Assembly: GCA_018873245.2 (NCBI GenBank)
Contig: JAEMBT020000008.1
Span: 16,430,090-16,494,089, forward strand
From: Archegozetes longisetosus
Lineage: Eukaryota; Arthropoda; Arachnida; Sarcoptiformes; Trhypochthoniidae
Direction: 5' to 3'
Length of the DNA: 64,000 nt
This document shows positions 21,841 through 30,377 of this stretch, one piece after another. A program made the position numbers and the translations under genes. Below the pieces are notes generated by a model. The model had not been told where the DNA came from. It did no database searches and saw only the letters and a list, made by a program, of their open reading frames with translations. Position 1 is the first letter of the stretch, and each line of letters opens with the position of its first letter.

Positions 21841-23198
21841 TAATTTTAATAATAATAATCTTTGTGTTAATTTAATTAATTCTTTGCCGCTAAGATTGTA
21901 ATCGGTTATTGAAGTAAATGGGGGGCATACCAAATATTAGTAAATGACTAAAATGTAAAAGTTTTCAATGACTGTAACTTGAACTGTTAATAGCTAATAT
22001 GTTTATTATTTGGATAAAAGTAAAAAGAAAATAGTCTAATCCTCTTTATTCAAAAGTTCAAGCATGACTCTTTTTAAGTTATCTGTAAAAGATGTAGATT
22101 CGGGGGTGTCTCACAAAAATTAAATGTATCAAACTATTGAGGATAATCTAGTGATTTATTGCATAAGTTCTTACATTCAATTAAAAAAACTTCTGTCTCG
22201 ATTTTACTTTTCATCCAGTTTCTATTTGACATGGTTAATGTGGCCAATTGTGGCGCAACATATAAAGTGATCATACTGTATATGGGCGTGACTAGTATAA
22301 TGAGTATAGTTGATTGGGGGTGGTCGCATAAAGCTCCCCCACTTTTTGAAAATTTCAAAATGACATACTAGGGGCGGGGCCATGGGTGGACTTTAGTCTT
22401 TAACTTACATAGGTTCCACCCACAAGGTCTTACCCTCCTACCACTAGTATTACCTTAGTTAGGCCCACTTTTAACTGGCAGATACATACTAGTTGCGATA
22501 TATATAGCTATGCTTATAGTGGATCCGCTAGTTACCTATGTTGTTGTTTCTTCTCCATATGCTTAATTTCTTAAAATATCAGCATAAGAACAGTTCTGGC
22601 CAACTGATTCCCAATATAAACGAAGTAGTGATTGTGGGGTAACTCAACCAGCTGTGAAAATGTAGCAGGGCATAACTTGTATATGTTTATAAGAATGAAG
22701 AACTAAACCTTTTCAGGAAACCAATCTGAGAACTTTCCCATTGATCCACCTACACGTGGTGAGGAAGGAACAATAGTATAGGTATATAACGGATCCAATA
22801 TAAGCAGTAATATACCTATGACGGTTCTAACCCATACGAGTTCGTACTTACCATACTAGTAAAATTATCCACAAAATTAACAATTTTTCACCCTAAAAAT
22901 CAATTCATCCTAAAAAATGAAAAAAATATCACCGAAATTCAATCAAAAAAGCTAAGACAAACTAGTGAATTTTTATTCTAGCCAGTAACAAAAGTACGAG
23001 TACTAGATTCGGTAAAATTATTAATATATTCTTATAAAAACAATAAAAAAATACGCATATTTAAAAAATTATTTAAAAAATACTACATGCTTTCATTAAT
23101 ATTCATATTATTTTCAAAATATTAATAAATACCCAAGTACCAAGTAACGAGTACTTAAGAGAGTTCAGAAAAATACTAATTTCTATAATGAAAATAAG
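21841..23198. other. Non-coding, repeat-like DNA
   Basis: A G/C-richer island at about 22,300-22,500 (gattgggggtggtcgcataa, ctaggggcggggccatgggt) resembles pieces of the fold-back elements. The rest is AT-rich. The frames at 22,134-22,371 are translations of this repeat on both strands and are not genes. Confidence 0.4.
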
Positions 23199-23547
23199 AG
23201 AGAATAGAATGTAAATTATGCCATAAAATAACAAGTAGAAATTATTATTATAAACATATACAAAGACATCCAATATGTATTATTGGAAAATTTTGTTCAA
23301 AATGTAAAATTGATAATGATAAATATAAAGAAGAAAGTGCGTTAAAGTTTCAAAAGATAAATAATTGATTTAAAAATGAAATTATAATTCATATAAATAA
23401 AAAAATGGATTATATATTAAGATTAAAAGTAGATAATGGATTTTATAATGATTATATAGATAGATTTGGAAAAGAATCAGTCGAAAATTATTATAAATAT
23501 ACAAATGGAGACCAAATAAAAAGATATACAGAAATGATTGAACAATA
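23199..23547 (+). pseudogene. AT-rich element frame with CxxC...HxxxH zinc-finger motif
   Basis: Open plus-strand frame without an ATG, one internal TGA (near 23,366) and a TAA at 23,547. It begins RIECKLCHKITSRNYYYKHI with HIQRHP following, a C2H2-like pair, then CSKCKIDNDKYKEESALKF, and ends in a helical segment (YNDYIDRFGKESVENYYKY). It converges on the minus-strand zinc-finger frame that ends at about 23,568. Lys/Asn/Ile-rich, unlike host genes. Family unknown. Confidence 0.4.
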
Positions 23548-23567
23548 ACATCATCAACTTCATCTTC

Positions 23568-24615
23568 TCAAAGAATTATTCTATTTTTAATATAAACTGG
23601 CTCATCATTTTTATATTCTATAGCTCCAGTTGTTCTATTTTTCTTTTCAAAATTGCCAATCAAAACTAATTGTAATTTTATTCCAACAAATTTTTCATTC
23701 ATTGAATAAATTAGATAATTCATCAATAAGAATATCAATATTATTAATATTGTAAGTGCAACTGCCTCTTTGGATTGAGTACACTGCACTTTTCTTTAAT
23801 TTCGCACACTTAGTAAATGAAAAGAATGAACAAAACACTTGCATAAAATTGCTTTATTGAATTTCACAAAAAATGTACATTAGAACAGCTATTCTCGAGC
23901 TGGACACGAACACGAACTCCCCTTTCCTCAACTCAAACGTCTCCTTAAATACGTTTGAAGTTGAGGCCAAAATCACGTGTTCATCGAACGGTGTTATTTG
24001 CTGATCCTTTGTTGCTGACCAGCTACGTGACCAGCTATAAGAACTCAAAGATCACTTATTGATAAGTGACCAATGAGTTGTTTACACACGTATTTCTGAA
24101 TCCGAAAATAGCCCGGATTCAGAAAAACGTTTGTTTATAGTTCTAAATTTAGACAGGACCTTGAGTCCTATCAATAACTGATAACTTGTGAGTGCAAAAT
24201 ATTTTATGCACTCACAATATCATACTTTGTAATTACTCTTAGATTTAAAAAACACTGTTCTAATGCTTCTTCTGACTTTCTAACTATGTAATCATAAGTT
24301 TCAAAATCAAGCTCATTAAAATGTCTTTTTCTTTGTTTTCTATTAAATGATTTAACTTTTTCTTTTAGTTTGTTTTTAAATAATCTTGTATTTTTTATGA
24401 TTATCTGATTTAAGATGTTCATTAAATTCATTCTCATATATTAAAATATTACAAATTCCACATTTTATTTGTGTACTATTTCTTTGTATTTCATTTCGGT
24501 TATTGGTTTGTAATAGTATATTATCTATATGTTTTTTAGTTTTTATATGTTTACTCCAATTAGATTTAGAAATTTCTTTATTACAAATATAACATTGAAT
24601 AATATTTCTTTCCAT
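23568..24615 (-). pseudogene. Two-zinc-finger protein of the AT-rich element, interrupted by a solo LTR
   Basis: Start ATG at 24,615. The first part has two C2H2 motifs: CYICNKEISKSNWSKHIKTK and CGICNILIYENEFNEHLKSD. A 1-bp shift at an A6 run (about 24,386-24,391) moves the frame to 24,204-24,437, which holds a basic helical segment (KEKVKSFNRKQRKRHFNELD). The coding sequence is split by the solo LTR at 23,751-24,216. It resumes below 23,747, where, after another small duplication, it shows a beta-rich stretch (FVGIKLQLVLIGNFEKK) and stops near 23,568. The layout (N-terminal fingers, basic helices, beta hairpins) reminds me of proteins encoded by large virus-like DNA transposons of arthropods, but I cannot confirm this. 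The truncated sister copy is in the right inverted arm (28,381 onward). Confidence 0.5.
23751..24216. mobile_element. Solo LTR of a retrotransposon (466 bp, ATAT target duplication)
   Basis: Begins tgtaagtgcaact and ends gcactcaca, giving TG...CA ends with an 8-of-9 terminal inverted repeat. It is flanked on both sides by atat (23,747-23,750 and 24,217-24,220). Composition is clearly less AT-rich than the surrounding element, and it interrupts a reading frame that is otherwise continuous on both sides. A hairpin gtgagtgcaaaatattttat-gcactcac closes the right end. No internal coding region remains, so it is a recombined solo LTR. A non-LTR insertion with these ends is less likely. Confidence 0.7.
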
Positions 24616-24677
24616 TTATTTAGTTTTAAAATTTATTGTTTTATTTTTTTCAATTTCCATAATTTTAATTTTATTAA
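24616..24677. promoter_or_regulatory. Short bidirectional promoter region of the AT-rich element
   Basis: The 62 bp between divergent ATGs at 24,615 (-) and 24,678 (+) are almost pure A/T. The same arrangement is kept in the right arm (28,319-28,380), which suggests a shared promoter. No specific factor site is recognisable. Confidence 0.4.
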
Positions 24678-24848
24678 ATGGAAACTAAAGAATTAAACTA
24701 TAACTTATCATTTCCAACTAAAAAATGTGTTAAATGTAAAGAATTTAGATTACTTACTGATTATTGTAATAGTAAATATGTTATTGATGGATTATTTTGG
24801 GTTTGTAATCATTTTCAGAAAGACATTGAAAGACATAATAGATTATAA
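24678..24848 (+). CDS. Small 56-residue CxxC protein of the AT-rich element (left copy)
   Basis: ATG at 24,678, TAA at 24,846-24,848. Begins METKELNYNLSFPTKKCVKC and contains KCVKCKEFRLLTDYCNSKYV followed by WVCNHF. The CVKC pair with later C and H residues looks like a small zinc-binding fold, similar to the CxxC-CKxF/RxxxxF style found in some large DNA virus and mobile-element proteins (resemblance only). A nearly identical copy with an intact frame is on the minus strand at 28,148-28,318, so the frame has survived duplication. Confidence 0.5.
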   Translation: METKELNYNLSFPTKKCVKCKEFRLLTDYCNSKYVIDGLFWVCNHFQKDIERHNRL

Positions 24849-24937
24849 ATAAAAAATTGAGTTAAATTATTAGCTAAAAATAATAATGATAGTTTATAAT
24901 TTTTATACTCATGAGTTACATGAATTTTATTTATTAT

Positions 24938-25131
24938 TACTTTTGTATTACATGAGTTGAGTTATTATTTTTCTTTGCATATATTCTACTAATATTATTT
25001 ACTGATTGTGTATTAGATTTGATATCTTTAATTGATACATGTTTAAACTTTTCTTCTAAATTATCAATATTCATAGAAGAAGCTATTTCAATACATTCAT
25101 CATTTGTTAAACTTTTTTTTAATTTTTTCTT
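24938..25131 (-). pseudogene. C-terminal fragment of an AT-rich element protein
   Basis: Open stretch reading KKSLTNDECIEIASSMNIDN, then EEKFKHVSIKDIKSN and NNISRIYAKKNNN, ending in TAA at about 24,938. Upstream sequence to 25,300 has coding-like composition but stops. The end (ISRxYAKKNNNS) recurs on the plus strand at about 27,528-27,565. Function unknown. Confidence 0.35.
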
Positions 25132-25305
25132 ATAATACTAAGTGTGTTCCTGGTAAATCTACGATTTTATTTTTTTGTGATAATATTTTTTTGCTAATTA
25201 ATTATATTCATTTCTTTCTTCATGATATTTTTTAATTATCTCTTCGGTAAAATCTTTTAATTTTTGATATTTTTCATTATTATTACTAATTGTATTATTT
25301 AAACA

Positions 25306-25563
25306 TTAATTTGCTCCTAGAGAACTAAATATAATTGTTAGAACTTTTTTCATTTGTTGTTTAGATTTTTTATTAACATTTTTAGTATTTTCTACTTGAT
25401 TCATTAATGATATACACATTTGTATATATTCTGTTGCTGTTTCTTTTGTAATATCAGATTTTATGAATTTTTCTAATTTATTAAAATGATTTGCAACTTC
25501 TGGAATACTTTTTAATATAGCTTGATTTAAAGTGGTAAGAGTATATTGTGTTGAATTTGCCAT
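25306..25563 (-). CDS. Small 85-residue helical protein of the AT-rich element
   Basis: ATG at 25,563, TAG at 25,306-25,308. Starts MANSTQYTLTTLNQAILKSI, followed by HFNKLEKFIKSD, ATEYIQMCISLMNQVENTKN and a basic KKSKQQMKKVLTII. Predominantly helical, no cysteines in a metal-binding arrangement. It is the intact relative of the broken frame at 5,806-5,970, which connects the two AT-rich blocks of the window. Role unknown. Confidence 0.5.
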   Translation of the reverse strand: MANSTQYTLTTLNQAILKSIPEVANHFNKLEKFIKSDITKETATEYIQMCISLMNQVENTKNVNKKSKQQMKKVLTIIFSSLGAN

Positions 25564-26545
25564 TTATTAATAATAATAAATAGTTTATGTAGATAATATA
25601 GTTTATATAGATAATATTAATAAACTAAATAAACTATAAAATTTAAAATTATATAAGTGAGAAAATATTATTTGTTAAAAAAATATAATAAATTTTTCAT
25701 TTCAACCAGAAGATGGATATTAAATACAAAACAAATGAATATTATGACATTGATTAAAAATGGAATATTTTTTTATTCATTATGGCTTAAACAATTAGTT
25801 GGGGGTGAATTAATAGATTAATTAAAGAGAATTCCGCTTTTAAATTATGTTTTTAAAAAAGATTATGATTTATCTAGAATTGCGCCTAAAGAATTTATTC
25901 TTGACTTAGATTTTAAACCTGGTGGATGTGGTAATTTTAATTTTTTTCATACCAAATATACTAATCGTATTAATAACCTGAAGAAAAGAGATCTATTAAT
26001 TCAGTGAAACTGAATACCTTCGGAAATACTGAATGTGATAAGTTGAATAAAATTAATTCAATTGTTTCAGATAATAAAATAGTTTTAACAAAATTACCAA
26101 TTAATGAACAATTGGTTTATATAGGAAACTGCTGGTGCTTTGATAGCGGCCAACCAGCCTTTGGTTTGGGTTCCCAGGGCTGCACATCTGCTAAACTATA
26201 ATTTATTAACTGATATAACAAAGTAGTAATTTTCTAAACATTTTTTAAATAATTTCAATTATGTTTATATTTAATTAATTTGGAATAAATATATTATTTT
26301 TTATAAAGTTAATCAAGTTTTATTTATCTTTTATATTATTAAATACTTTCTATCATATCTAGGAAATTAAAACAAATGTCTTCTAAGAATTAATAACTAA
26401 TTTAAATATTAGTATTATTTTTATTTTTATAGATAAAATAATTTTTAAGTTCATATGTAATGATAATGCATGATAAATAAGAGAAACTGATATTAATTGA
26501 ATTTATAAAACAATTTTATTGACAACAACAATAATAATGTTATAT
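25564..26545 (+). pseudogene. AT-rich element remnants (frames 25,831-26,007 and 26,004-26,201)
   Basis: The first frame reads IPLLNYVFKKDYDLSRIAPK and FILDLDFKPGGCGNFNFFHT, the second (no ATG) NEQLVYIGNCWCFDSGQPAF. They overlap out of phase, as if one protein had shifted frame near 26,005. The last 60 bp of the second frame are abruptly GC-richer, suggesting a junction with foreign DNA near 26,130. From 26,202 to 26,545 I see only AT-rich sequence. No family recognised. Confidence 0.3.
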
Positions 26546-27304
26546 TTATTGCAACAATTCTTCAAATGTTGGTCTCATAACTTCGTGCCATACTTTATAA
26601 CCATCAAGTGATAGATGCAAGTGATCTGATCTAAACAGATTTGGGATCTGATGTCCACTGCTGTCCGTCAGACGCGATGTCAGGTCAATAAAGAAGACAT
26701 CTTTATCGTCGGCCAACTTCTTGAGATCTCCATTGATTTGTTTGCTCCGTTGGCTAATACTCTGATCGGTATACGGTGTGTGCGCCATAATAATCACTTT
26801 AGCCGACGGGAACTTAGCTCTCAGTTCTTTAATGATCTCCTGGTGACCCCTTAAGACATCGGGTGCCGATGGGGAGGGGTTTCTATTCATTGAATTGTAA
26901 CCTATAATAGTAGGAAAAAATCTTGTTAATCAATTGCTACCATCACATTGCCATCAATTACCCGGTCAACTGCCGATGACCAGCACTTTCGGGTTGAGTC
27001 CATCCAACTCTTTATTCTGTATTCTCCACAACACGTTTGATGTCGAGTCGCCTCCGATGCCATAATTGGCCGATCCTTTTGGTAGGTAATAGCTCTCCCA
27101 AATTGATTTGCCCTCCGCCTGCCAGAAGTCGGTAATCGAGGCGCCGATAAAGAGGGCTTTCACCTGATTTGTGTGTTGTCGCGTGTATTGGGTTAACTGC
27201 TGGTGCCGTTGAAGCCAACCACCGCTGCCTGCCTCCGGTTCCCATGGGTGGGCAGCGAAACAACTGTTAATAAATAGCAAACCAATTAAAAATATTTTGA
27301 ACAT
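26546..27304 (-). CDS. Secreted SGNH/GDSL esterase (PAF-acetylhydrolase IB alpha-like)
   Basis: Two exons: 26,971-27,304 (ATG at 27,304) and 26,546-26,901, joined across a 69-bp intron (gca/gttgac ... attatag/gttac). The join gives GSYN at the position of the family's GTNN block. The protein starts with a signal peptide (MFKIFLIGLLFINSCFAAHP). Block I is FIGASITDFW with the nucleophile Ser (the usual GDS is GAS here), block II YGIGGDSTSN, and the C-terminal block SDHLHLSLDGYKVW supplies the catalytic Asp and His. It would hydrolyse acetyl or short acyl esters outside the cell. About 229 residues, a normal size. GC content is far higher than in the AT-rich flanks, and the gene lies between two inverted arms of an unknown element. 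The degenerate block III Asn motif leaves activity uncertain. Confidence 0.75.
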
Positions 27305-27519
27305 TTTTCTAAATTGATTTTTGCTATCTTCTACTAATAAGTTCGTAAAACAATCACTCTTTTTGAACCTTTTTTCACCCAAAGTTAGCAACAAAATGTG
27401 TGTGAATTTTACAACAAATATCACATTATATTTTTGATAATTTTTTGGCGTAGTATATGAGTAAAGATAGTGCAGAAAAAGCACTTTATTATCTAAAACA
27501 AAAAAGATATTTCGGATCT

Positions 27520-27690
27520 TATCACTATCAGTAGAACATATGCAAAGAAAAATAATAACTCATGTAATTCAAAAGTAATAATAAATAAAACTCATGGAAC
27601 TCGTTATTATAAAATTTATAAACTATCATTACTATATTTAGCTAATAACTTAACTCATTTTTTTATTTATGGTCTATTATGTCTTTCAAA
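27520..27690. repeat. Diverged third copy of the arm edge
   Basis: Plus-strand sequence atgcaaagaaaaataataac and on to about 27,690 matches the inverse of about 24,850-24,985 and, more loosely, the start of the right arm. So the right side carries two tandem copies of the arm edge. The sequence between 27,691 and 28,031 is AT-rich without a supported gene. Confidence 0.5.
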
Positions 27691-28031
27691 GAGTCTTAAC
27701 ATCATTAGATATTGAGTTCTTTAAATTCTTATTTAAAGAGTCTTTTATGTATGTTAATTTACATTAAACATAGTTTTAAAAAGTCTTTTGAATAATATTT
27801 ATCTTATTCTTTATCATTTGAAGATATTAATTTAAACTAATGTTTAATACCTAAAGTACCAGAGACACTTTGGTGTATACACACCCAATATAGGATGTGT
27901 TAATCCTTGAATTTTAAATCTAAGTATTTTTTTATAAATATTAGTAACCAAATGTTTTTCTAAATAACTATTATTTACCATTCTTCTACATTCACATTTA
28001 ACTGGTTTAATATAAGAATTATAACAATAAT

Positions 28032-28517
28032 GATAACTCAACTCGTAATTCAAAAGTAATAATAAATAAAATTTATGTAACTCATGAGTATAAAAATTAT
28101 AAACTATCATTATTATTTTTAGCTAATAATTTAACTCAATTTTTTATTTATAATCTATTATATCTTTCAATGTCTTTCTGAAAATGATTACAAACCCAAA
28201 ATAATCCATCAATAACATATTTACTATTACAATAATCAGTAAGTAATCTAAATTCTTTACATTTAACACATTTTTTAGTTGGAAATGATAAGTTATAGTT
28301 TAATTCTTTAGTTTCCATTTAATAAAATTAAAATTATGGAAATTGAAAAAAATAAAACAATAAATTTTAAAACTAAATAAATGGAAAGAAATATTATTCA
28401 ATGTTATATTTGTAATAAAGAAATTTCTAAATCTAATTGGAGTAAACATATAAAAACTAAAAAACCCATAGATAATATAATATTACAAACGAATAACCAA
28501 AATGAAATACAAAGAAA
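28032..28517. repeat. Right inverted arm of the large inverted duplication
   Basis: Inverse copy of 24,480-24,967. Holds the minus-strand CxxC gene copy (28,148-28,318; same protein with a His-to-Tyr change near the end) and the first 46 codons of the two-finger gene on the plus strand (from 28,381, start MERNIIQCYICNKEISKSNW). That frame is cut at 28,517, where unrelated sequence begins. Confidence 0.8.
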
Positions 28518-28738
28518 GATCATTCTACAGTATACGCCACCCCTGGACCTATTACAGTATTCTCCATCACTTCAATGATCAATTAAACACTCCATCTCAG
28601 AGCCCCAATTCGTGTATTTTTATTGAATAATATGAATGCAAATAAATAATCAGATCAAGGTATTACAAATACAAACAAGCATAAATATAAATATAAATAT
28701 CAAACTACAACTACCTATTACTATATGCTGAAAAAAAG

Positions 28739-29818
28739 TTAAAAGGTATATTGCTTTTTAATTTCTTCAAAAATTGCTGAAAATACCCGTGCATTACTAT
28801 AAATACCTACAACATTTCGCCGTCACATGTATTCGGCCAAATAAGAATCAAAAAGGGCTTTAGAAGTTCCTTGCATCCTCTTGAATTTTCTACGAACTTC
28901 TAGCCAAGTACGTTCAATATTTTGTGTATGCGCCCCAGTCTGCTTGTTAACGAAATTTTGTGAATGGTTGACGGTCATGTGAGTGAAGCGATGATATCGA
29001 TGATTTCCACGCGGGGAACGAACAAATATCTTTTGGAGAGATTTATATGCGCGCCATTCATCGATGTTAATTATTGATCTTTTTTTGACTATCTTTTTGA
29101 TGGTTGGGATTAGTGTTTCTCTGTCTCTTTTATCTACTCGTTCTAGATAAACATTCCCACTTTCGCGATCAAACAGCCCAAATACCCAGTTTCCCTTGAA
29201 TAACCTATTAAAACAGGAAAAATTGAATGTTAAATTTGATGATTAATAATTAAATAATTTTTCTCTTACCTTCCCCGGTTATTCTTGTTTTTGCCAAATT
29301 TCGCCTCATCAGCCTCAAAGATTTTGCTCATACCACCAAACTTTATTTGATTATCCTTTACATATTTAACGCAAACATCACGGAGGATTTTATGTCATTT
29401 TACTATAGTATTGTCAGATCCAACTTCGGTTTCTTTTTTTGTTTTACGGATTGTGAAAGAATCTGTTGACCAGTAATAAGTGAGTCGAAGTAACTATAAA
29501 ATGAAAATTTAGTAAGATAAGAAAGATATTTATTCATTAAGTACTTACAGTTTGTAGAGGTAGTTTACTATTACTGAAAATGGACCCTTCTCTTATGGAT
29601 TTAGTGGATTTACAATTTTTATTCAGGCAGTGCCATACAAAGCCATCAGAAACACTTTTCTTTTCACCGAATCTCATTTCTCGAGAGTTGCATTCTTCTC
29701 TAGTGCAGAAGTTTCTACTTTTTAACAATCCGAATCTTTTTAGGAAATCGATTGTTGAAGATAAAGTTAAAATAATTCTCTCTAATTTAGTAATTGTGAT
29801 GTTATTTGGTACTTTCAT
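28739..29818 (-). pseudogene. ISXO2-like (IS1595/Merlin-type) transposase gene with two introns and two TGA stops
   Basis: Three exons fit by frame and splice sites: 29,549-29,818, 29,270-29,493 and 28,739-29,204 (introns of 55 and 65 bp). Exon 1 has a Cys-rich ribbon (FVWHCLNKNCKSTKSIREGS). The core shows ADEAKFGKNKNNRGRLFKG (first Asp), NIDEWRAYKSLQKIFV (second Asp), HMTVNHSQNFVNKQTGAHTQ and NIERTWLEVRRKFKR (Glu), all typical of the eukaryotic ISXO2-like family. In-frame TGA codons sit at about 29,398 (K*HKILRD) and in EYM*RRN near 28,830; both are at places where the family usually has Trp. A different lineage from the Merlin-type element at 15,735. No terminal repeats identified. Confidence 0.8.
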
Positions 29819-30323
29819 CTAAAAAAGAAAATGTTAAGTTACTGATGATAATTTAAAATTTTAATTTGAAATGTTGTTACTGACCTTTAAAATCCAGTGG
29901 AAAATTCGATGTCAAAAGAGGGATAACTAAAAATTACTAAAATTATGACTGAAAAATGATTGCACGGATCATAAGAATTTATCAAATCTTATGGAGTATT
30001 GGGAATCTTTTAGAATAAGCTCAGTAAAAACACCTGGCCAAACCGGATCTAACCGGACCTAAGTTACTAAATCCACCTTGTATTTATACAACACTATATT
30101 AAGAAAATAACTGGACATATGTTATGGATAAACCTTTAAGTGTAATCGGAGATATTCGACTTTGAAGTCTATTGCGACAATATCAGAGGTGTATGATTTA
30201 ATCATAAAATGGCTGAGTATCTGTGTGCGTGATTATAAGCGTTACCACCAGCTTCCAAGTTCATGCTGTTATTTCATCAGGCAAACAATGCTAAATCATT
30301 TAATGGATCACTTTCATATTTGT
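29819..30323. other. Non-coding gap
   Basis: No gene seen. Contains the near-palindromic words ccggatctaaccggacc near 30,045. Confidence 0.4.
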
Positions 30324-30377
30324 TACACACACACACACACACATACACACACATACACACACACATATATATATATA
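30324..30377. repeat. (CA)n/(TA)n microsatellite
   Basis: About 54 bp of CA repeats interrupted by TA, ending in a TA run that supplies the left TA target site of the Tc1-like element starting at 30,378. Confidence 0.9.

Larger units (their letters stand above)
24480..24967. repeat. Left inverted arm of a large inverted duplication
   Basis: About 488 bp present again in inverse orientation at 28,032-28,517, differing at only a handful of positions by eye. It contains the divergent start regions of two small zinc-finger genes. Break points are at about 24,480 (tttctttg) and about 24,967. Confidence 0.8.

Noticed and set aside
22134..22371. Open frames on both strands of the same segment
   Set aside because: Overlapping frames in both directions without any motif; repeat-derived island.
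26651..26854. Plus-strand frame opposite the esterase second exon
   Set aside because: Antisense shadow of a gene with clear catalytic motifs on the other strand.
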